A stretch of DNA of 64,000 nt from Rhizomys pruinosus (Eukaryota > Chordata > Mammalia > Rodentia > Spalacidae), in the NCBI GenBank assembly GCA_009823505.1, contig VZQC01005585.1, positions 273,552-337,551 on the forward strand. The letters run 5' to 3'. Position numbers and translations under genes: made by a program. Below are positions 58,413 through 64,000 of the stretch, piece after piece; within the stretch, counting starts at the first letter, position 1; each line of letters begins with the position of its first letter. Below the pieces are notes generated by a model. That model did not search any database, was not told where the DNA came from, and saw only the letters and a list, made by a program, of their open reading frames with translations.

Positions 58413-59676
58413 ATACATTCCCTCATCATCGTGTCTAGAGGCTTTTATCCAGGTTATTCTGGGTTCTGTAAAGTTAGCAATTCATGTGAACCATTACAGA
58501 GGATTAGAGTTAGAGTTAGTGAAGAATACAAATTTCTTGTCTGCTACTTCACAATTTAGCACTAAAAGAGAACAGGAGAGAATGACTCCATATATTTGAA
58601 AGAGGAAGAATAAGATATTTTAAGTATTTTAATCGGAAATGAAAAATATTTGGTGATACAGATAGACTAAACTGGCTTAAACATTATGCAATATGTACAT
58701 GTGTTGAAATATCACATGATGCCTCATTAATATGTATCTTTTTACTTCTTATATAGCAGCCAAAATGAATTTAGTTAATATAATTGGAGAAGAAATGAAC
58801 TATAAATCTATTATGTATTATTTAGTTCTCCATAAAAAATGTCTAAAATTCAGATATGCACTACTTGCCAAATTTCTCTGTTCTGCCAGAAGAAAAAAAA
58901 AATCAAAAGGAGGCATTTAACTACGTACAACTTATCATAACAACTCATTTTGGTTCTCAGTAGTCTTGTCCTCATGTGATTACAAAATAGTCCTGATAAT
59001 GCAAACCATAATTGTATTCACATTTTCCCCTTTTTTGATATTTAGCAGAATGTGTTTCTTCCAAAATCTGAATGTCAGAATGGTTAGAATACATAAATTC
59101 ATCCACAGAGCTCTGTGTCCATATACATTTTGCTTTAGTTTGTGAGATAACATACTAACTTCTCTCAAGAAGCAGCTGTGAGGCAGTAATGTCTTCTTAT
59201 GAAACAAATACAAGTTTTACTTGGTGGACACTAGAGTGGTGTATTAGTTGGCCACTTGATAATTTTCTCTGAGAATGACATAAAGATAATGGAAACACAC
59301 CAAAAACATTTGCACAGCTGATTATGGGTTTCAGCGTTTAGAAAGCTGAAGCAGGAGGGTCATGAGATGGAGCCAAGCTTGAACCACGGAGTAACACTAA
59401 AAAAATCAGCAAGAAAAAATGCTTAAGTCCTGAAAATATGAGCCTGTTGCACACATCTGAAGGATAAAGTCCTGAAGTTCTCTGTGGAGTGTCTGTACAT
59501 AACATACATGAGTAAACAAGCAAAAGGTGAAAGATAGTTAAATGCATGGAATCAAGGACAGAACGCTGAGGAATCTGGTGCAAAACTGAATTTTTGAGGA
59601 CAAAGAGAACAATTCAATAAATGGTATATTATTATCTAAATAAAGATTTTCAAAAATCCAAAACATATACATGATA
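58413..59676. other. Unclassified AT-rich DNA
   Basis: No gene or clear repeat. The frames at 58732-58920 and 58980-59213 have no recognisable domains. Confidence 0.5.
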
Positions 59677-59931
59677 TGTGGGGTGTCCCATTTATTTATA
59701 GGATGAACCATGCAGAAGACATGTCCAGGAAATCACAGCACATGGATGCAAGTTAAGGTGTCCAAATACAGAGAGAGATTTATTCCAAAAATGGCAGACT
59801 TATATAGCCAGCATGACTCAACTCCCAGGGCCAATCCTAAACCTTTGCATCACTGCATCCCACCTCATGGGCATGGTCAGGGAGGTTCCATTGGTTTAGA
59901 ATGCTAGCCAACTTAACTAAATTTTCCCACA
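59677..59931 (-). mobile_element. LTR with palindromic ends (3' LTR of a degraded element)
   Basis: 255 bp with perfect inverted termini: plus strand TGTGGG at 59677-59682 and CCCACA at 59926-59931. On the minus strand the order is CCAAT (attgg complement, 59890-59894), TATATA (59801-59806), then AATAAA (tttatt complement, 59779-59784), then the CA end. A polypurine tract abuts the inner edge. This identifies it as the 3' LTR of a minus-strand LTR retroelement. The matching 5' LTR was not found. Family unidentified. Confidence 0.85.
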
Positions 59932-59956
59932 CCTCACCCTTTAATTTTTTTTTCTG
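59932..59956 (-). promoter_or_regulatory. Polypurine tract (plus-strand primer site) next to the LTR
   Basis: On the minus strand an A/G-rich run ending ..TTAAAGGGTGAGG directly precedes the LTR's TGTGGG. Position and composition match a retroelement polypurine tract. Confidence 0.7.
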
Positions 59957-60214
59957 AGAGGCAGATGAGCCCATGGGAGAGGCTAACAACACAAAGGAAC
60001 CTGAGCTTTGACTAGACAGCTGCTCAAGCCTGTCTTGAGTGCCACGTAGTGGGAGGTGAAGGGGAAAGATCAGACCTGAGACTTTATTTTTTACACTAAG
60101 GCCAATTATTTAAAAAAAAAAACATGAAGTGAACCAATCATCAAACATAAGAATGAATGTAAGTAACATTCATGCAAAACCAATTAGCAAATATCAAAGC
60201 TCAAATTTTGAACA
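59957..60214 (-). mobile_element. Presumed internal 3' region of the same LTR element
   Basis: This stretch lies between the polypurine tract and repeat X. It includes gaggcagatgagcccatggg and a G/A-rich block. Assigned only by position. Confidence 0.45.
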
Positions 60215-60945
60215 ACCCAAGGTCCCCACAGTCTAATTGGAGAAGCTTGTATGCACAAGTGTGCTGATCAAATAAGAGTCCAGACCATATTTTTTTATGA
60301 TCTCGGGAATTACCCCATATCTCCTCAGCCCTTACATTCTACTGCATCCCCTCTTCTGCATCTGATCCCTGGGACTTCAGGGGACAAGGGGAAGAAGTGG
60401 GTGAGAAGCAAAACAGTCTATTTTTCTTTGAGGTGTCACTCTGAACTCTGGTCTGTCCAGGCTGTTTCATTCCATGGGTTGGCAGTTTATTTAGGAATTC
60501 CTTTTTCAGTCCTACTAACAAGCTCAAAAAATGTGATAGTAAAGTTGTTTAAATGGCATTGATTATCATGACAAGTTACCCTGTGGGCACAGATACAAAT
60601 ACTTAGATGGCATATTAGTCTAGGTAGTAAGGCTTTTTTATATTGTTTTTAATTACTAGAGGTTTAATGCCAGCCATATGTTATTCCCCTAAAGGAGCAG
60701 GCTAATAGCCAATTAGGTTTGGGGTAACTTTTGCAGCCACTAGCTATGCAATGGCTTCCAGGCAGGTATGGAGTAGTAATGAGTCTTGCTTGACTCAATG
60801 AGACCAATATTTTTTTTTCTTTCCAGTGGCCTTTGATAATGCTCTCAAGTAGGGATTTCAGAGACCTACTGTCCATTTGCAAGTGTGGTCTCTATGTCCT
60901 TTCTGTTCTTACACCAGGTCTTCAACAGCTGGATCTTAATGTCCA
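60215..60945 (-). mobile_element. Unclassified LTR-element internal fragment ('repeat X', copy 3)
   Basis: Matches copies 1 and 2 in order: gcttgtatgcacaag, gatcaaataagagtccaga, cccttacattctactgcat, gagaagcaaaacagtct, gctaatagccaattagg, cttgcttgactcaatgagac, caccaggtcttcaacagct. Minus frames at 60339-60527 and 60664-60882 are short remnants. It lies upstream (minus strand) of the LTR at 59677-59931, which gives the family its orientation. Confidence 0.75.
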
Positions 60946-61340
60946 CATGAGTGTAATCCAATTTGTACACAAATAGCCTTTAATTTTTTTTATTTGGGAG
61001 GGCATTAGCCCCCAGACAATGCTTCTTTGGCAGAATGACCCATTGCTGTTACCAAAGCTTTCTTATTAACACATTTGCCAAACTATCGAGCTTTTAAATA
61101 TTTTCCAATAATGTCTAGCTCTGAATAAAATTTTCTTTACGGTTCTTATGCCCGTTAGTTAATTAAAGACTGGCTATATATGCCCTATGATCAATTGTTA
61201 CTATAGCAGTTGGCTGTTTTGTAGTTGAAACAATTCCATTACCATCATAATTTATTTTCTTTTCTATAAAAAGGAAAGGTAAAAAGGTTTCTTTATCAAA
61301 ACTTAGCAGCAACTGGAAAGTAAACTGCATTAGGACATAT
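60946..61340 (-). mobile_element. Possible further internal sequence of the LTR element
   Basis: Continuous with repeat X but without a second copy in this window to confirm it. No recognised domain. Confidence 0.3.
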
Positions 61341-61500
61341 TATAAACAGTTGTTTTAAATAGGAAGGGAAAGGGAAAAATGCCTGATCTGAATTGGAAAA
61401 TGATGTACGAAATGCACAAAGCATCAATAAAAAAATTAAATTAAAAAAAATAAAATAAAAAATAAAAAAAATATTTTTTTTGAAAAAAAAAAAGAATTTA
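61341..61500 (+). mobile_element. L1 3' end (sense)
   Basis: gatctgaattggaaaatgat, gtacgaaatgcacaaagc and atcaataaaa followed by A-rich sequence reproduce the L1 terminus at 37190-37255, and in reverse at 42710-42770. A very short 5'-truncated insertion. Confidence 0.75.
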
Positions 61501-62350
61501 GTTAGTGATGTTTGGTGCCTGTACCCCAGGCAGTCTGAAGTTTTTATTTTGTTTTGTTTTGTTTTTGTTTTGGTTTTTTTTTTTTTTTTCCTTTTGATGC
61601 TTAGATGGGCCAGCTTCTCTTGGTCCATCCTGTAAAATCCAAAGCTATACCTTTCCAGGCATTAAAGATGGTGTTTTGGCCTGTGAAAACATGCAAATCT
61701 TTTCCCATTCCCATTGTTAGCTTTAAGATTTCAAAATTGAAAATTTATCAAAAGGTTTGGAATACAGTTTTCTATTTGACTGTAACCCAGAGGGAGTACT
61801 CTGGCACCTTTCCCTTTTATGTTTTTGTTTTGTTTTGTTTTAATTTTTATGTTTTGATCTATAGATATTTAAAAGGCAGTAGTATTACACATACCTATAG
61901 ACAGGAACCAAGGAGTAAGCATCCAGTAAGTCTATTTAAATGGTCTGAATATTTGCCTATATATATTGTAGGCAAAAGAAAAGTCACAGGTACTACTTTA
62001 CAGAAAAATATAGAGAACATTTGTGTACATTTAATCCCAAAGTTGTTACTGGAAATCTAGTACAAATTAAAAGCAAAACAAATTTTAATAACAATTTGTA
62101 TCTCCAGATTTTGTTACATGCTCCTAAGAGAGATGAAGCTTCTCTTGCTTTGAGCAGGTACAACACAGTCTTGCTAATGGAAGTGGATGAAGAAGCTGCC
62201 AGCAGCTTCTCCTGGGAACTGGAGCTAGAATGCAAAGCTTCAGCCAGCTGTGGAAATCCCACAGCCTAGCCTGGGCTAGCTTACTCCTCCTGACTCAGGA
62301 TCTTGGCTTTGGGCATTCGCCACACCCCTTCTATGGACAAATAAAACCCA
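61501..62350. other. Unclassified sequence, possibly retroelement-derived
   Basis: It holds a 151-codon plus frame (61605-62060) and an 82-codon plus frame (62021-62269). Neither has a recognised domain. The sequence is T-rich at 61540-61590. Proximity to the LTR element suggests, but does not show, a relation. Confidence 0.35.
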
Positions 62351-62354
62351 CCAC

Positions 62355-62525
62355 TTAGGGATCCACACTACCAGGTCTTACACACTGGTGGCCAGCTGCA
62401 TGCTTCTGCCTAGTAAAAAACCAGCTAGCCAAATCAACACACACTTAAAACACAACTCTCATGGGAATCCACACCCCCAGGTCTCACAGACTGGTGGCCA
62501 GTTGCAGGCCTCTGTCCAGTCATAA
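62355..62525. repeat. Two-unit direct repeat, about 105 bp period
   Basis: A block of about 60 bp at 62358 (gggatccacactaccaggtc, actggtggccagctgcatgc) recurs diverged at about 62463 (gggaatccacacccccaggt, actggtggccagttgcaggc). Confidence 0.8.
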
Positions 62526-63395
62526 CCCATTAGCAACCACTGCAAGCTCTATGCAAGAAAGGGCCTAATATGCATGCAAAAATTAATGAATTCAAGGATT
62601 CCTCATATGATAGTGAAGGAGGATCCAGATTTTTTTTTTACTAGCCCATATCCCCAAAGACCCAAAACTTTAACAATTTAATCCTATGAAAACCTGTTTG
62701 TTTCTTTGTTTCAAATGTTGAAAGGGTGTAACCAGTAGGTTGCAGTGTAGATTCATTAAGATGTCCAATAAATTTTTATTATTTCTAATATACAATTAAT
62801 GCATAACCTTTGTTGAAATTGAATTATGCATTGACTGTTTAATTATAAACCTGCGTCTTGAGAAGGAAGGGCCAAATTCCAACTCAGAGGGAGTGCTTTC
62901 TTGGTTTTATAGTTGTTAACATTAAAAATATACTTAGAATACAAGCACACACATCCATATACACGTCTGTGCTCATATACATACACACATATGTAATAAA
63001 GAAAAGATTAAGTTGACCTGTAAGAGAGAGAAGTCATATTATTGTTTGATGTTCCAATGAGAAACATATAAAATTATTTTTTAATGTGTCATAAGGTTGT
63101 TTTTACATAATTAGAATAAATGTCCTAGTAACACATAAAACAGCTGAGATCCATATGCCATTTCTTTAGGCCCATTCACAACCATTTGGTTTTAATTAAC
63201 TATCCCTAAAGTCTATTCCTATTCTCTTTTCCTATCCTGTCCCTACTGGTTAACTATCATAGGCTGTCTCTATGATCAGGTACTACTGTCCCTGTTCTAT
63301 TTACAAAGCCAAAAGTTAAGGAGGGTGCCCAAAAGTAGATAAGTCACAGTTGTTTGAAGTCTTGGACTGATGTATCTTGTCTTATTATTAAGGAC
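62526..63395. other. Unclassified AT-rich DNA
   Basis: No gene or repeat family supported. A short CA/TA-rich patch lies at 62945-62990. Confidence 0.5.
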
Positions 63396-63690
63396 TGTTG
63401 GAATGATAATAATTATTAATAATCATAACAACCATAACAATAACAATTATAATAATTATAATCATAACTATCATCAATAATAATTAATAAACAGTATTAG
63501 TCACAATTATTATCATTAAGGAAAATTATCAATAATTATTCTTAATAATAATAATAACAATCAACAATTTATCATTAAACTGAATTATTGTTATTAGCAA
63601 TTATAATCAATATTACCAATTAGAAATATCAATAACAATTACCAATAATAATCAACAATAATTTATCATTAAACAGAATTTAATACATCC
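63396..63690. repeat. AT-rich degenerate repeat (AAT/ATAATT units)
   Basis: About 300 bp of interrupted aat, ataa and ttat units with scattered C. Two diverged sub-repeats occur, e.g. caacaatttatcattaaact at 63562 and caataatttatcattaaaca at 63655. Confidence 0.85.
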
Positions 63691-64000
63691 TCAAATTTAT
63701 ATAAACCCAATTACAAATGTTAAGAATAAGAGGTATAAAACAGACAGTCTTTATGAGCTGAATCTATTTTCTTTGTCTATGGTTGACTCCTAATTAGGTT
63801 TAAACCTGTAGGATTATTATGATTTAAAAGCAGGAACTTGCATTCATTCCCACATACACACAGTTTGAAGATGAGCTTAAAGAAACATAAAATATTTTTT
63901 CAAAAAAATGTTTCATTTAATTTGAACCAAAATATTAATTTATGCTGTTAAAGAGGCTTTTACTAATTGTTTCTTTTTTTTTTTTTAATTATCAGAGCAA
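63691..64000. other. Unclassified AT-rich DNA at the window end
   Basis: Nothing identifiable apart from a T-run near 63974-63986. Confidence 0.5.

Noticed and set aside
61605..62060. A 151-codon plus frame as a host gene
   Set aside because: It has no recognisable domain, sits in T-rich sequence near retroelement remains, and has no promoter or splice evidence.

Overview
This window looks like gene-poor nuclear DNA from a muroid (mouse-, hamster- or vole-like) rodent. It is AT-rich. It is saturated with B1 and B2 SINEs and a probable ID/B4-type element, with rodent L1 fragments on both strands, with an LTR of MaLR type, and with at least one degraded LTR retroelement family. The B2 copies have a well-kept tRNA-like head (GGGTTCGATCC B box), and the B1 tails end in a characteristic AAAAGACC-A(n). 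The species cannot be named from sequence alone, and the B2 consensus does not read like house mouse B2. I see no host protein-coding gene, no functional RNA gene and no prokaryote-type feature. Every long open frame examined is a low-complexity tract, a gap-spanning frame or a broken piece of a retroelement.

The dominant structure is a direct duplication. Positions 3504-22042 (copy A) and 22044-39143 (copy B) hold the same sequence in the same order and orientation. They meet at one ambiguous base (n, 22043). Copy A is contiguous with the left flank and copy B with the right flank. Copy A is mostly identical to B in single-copy stretches but carries dense small indels and substitutions in its SINEs and L1. 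It also contains two bizarre near-homopolymer tracts (about 5252-5920 and 18500-19125) that B lacks. Copy B contains an 874-base N gap (26030-26903) that copy A spans. The most economical reading is an assembly artefact: a raw long-read gap fill placed next to, not merged with, the contig it overlaps. The real locus would then be about 45 kb: 1-3503, then one consensus of A and B, then 39144-64000.

Layout. 1-1090 is an inverted L1 5' end with an ORF1 remnant. 1575-2404 holds B2 and B1. 2520-3503 is inverted L1 3' sequence. Each duplicated unit then contains, in order: two B2 in an inverted L1 3'UTR, a B2, a B1, single-copy AT-rich DNA, an L1 3'UTR, B2/B4/B1/microsatellite, B2, B1, 2.4 kb of single-copy DNA, an L1 ORF2 3' end, a B2 interrupted by an LTR-like repeat, a B2, an inverted L1 3'UTR, a nearly full 5'-to-mid L1 interrupted by B2, B1 and a MaLR-type solo LTR, an inverted L1 5' end, and single-copy DNA. 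39144-53600 is mostly inverted L1 3' ends with B1/B2 insertions and a solo LTR with target-site duplication (45415-45831). 53600-64000 holds an unidentified possible retropseudogene, a 360 bp polypurine tract, fragments of an unclassified LTR element (three related internal fragments near 42.9, 56.4 and 60.2 kb, plus an LTR with an adjacent polypurine primer site at 59677-59955), more B2 copies and an AT-rich repeat.

Nothing here forms a working pathway or operon. The interest lies in assembly history and in transposable-element archaeology.
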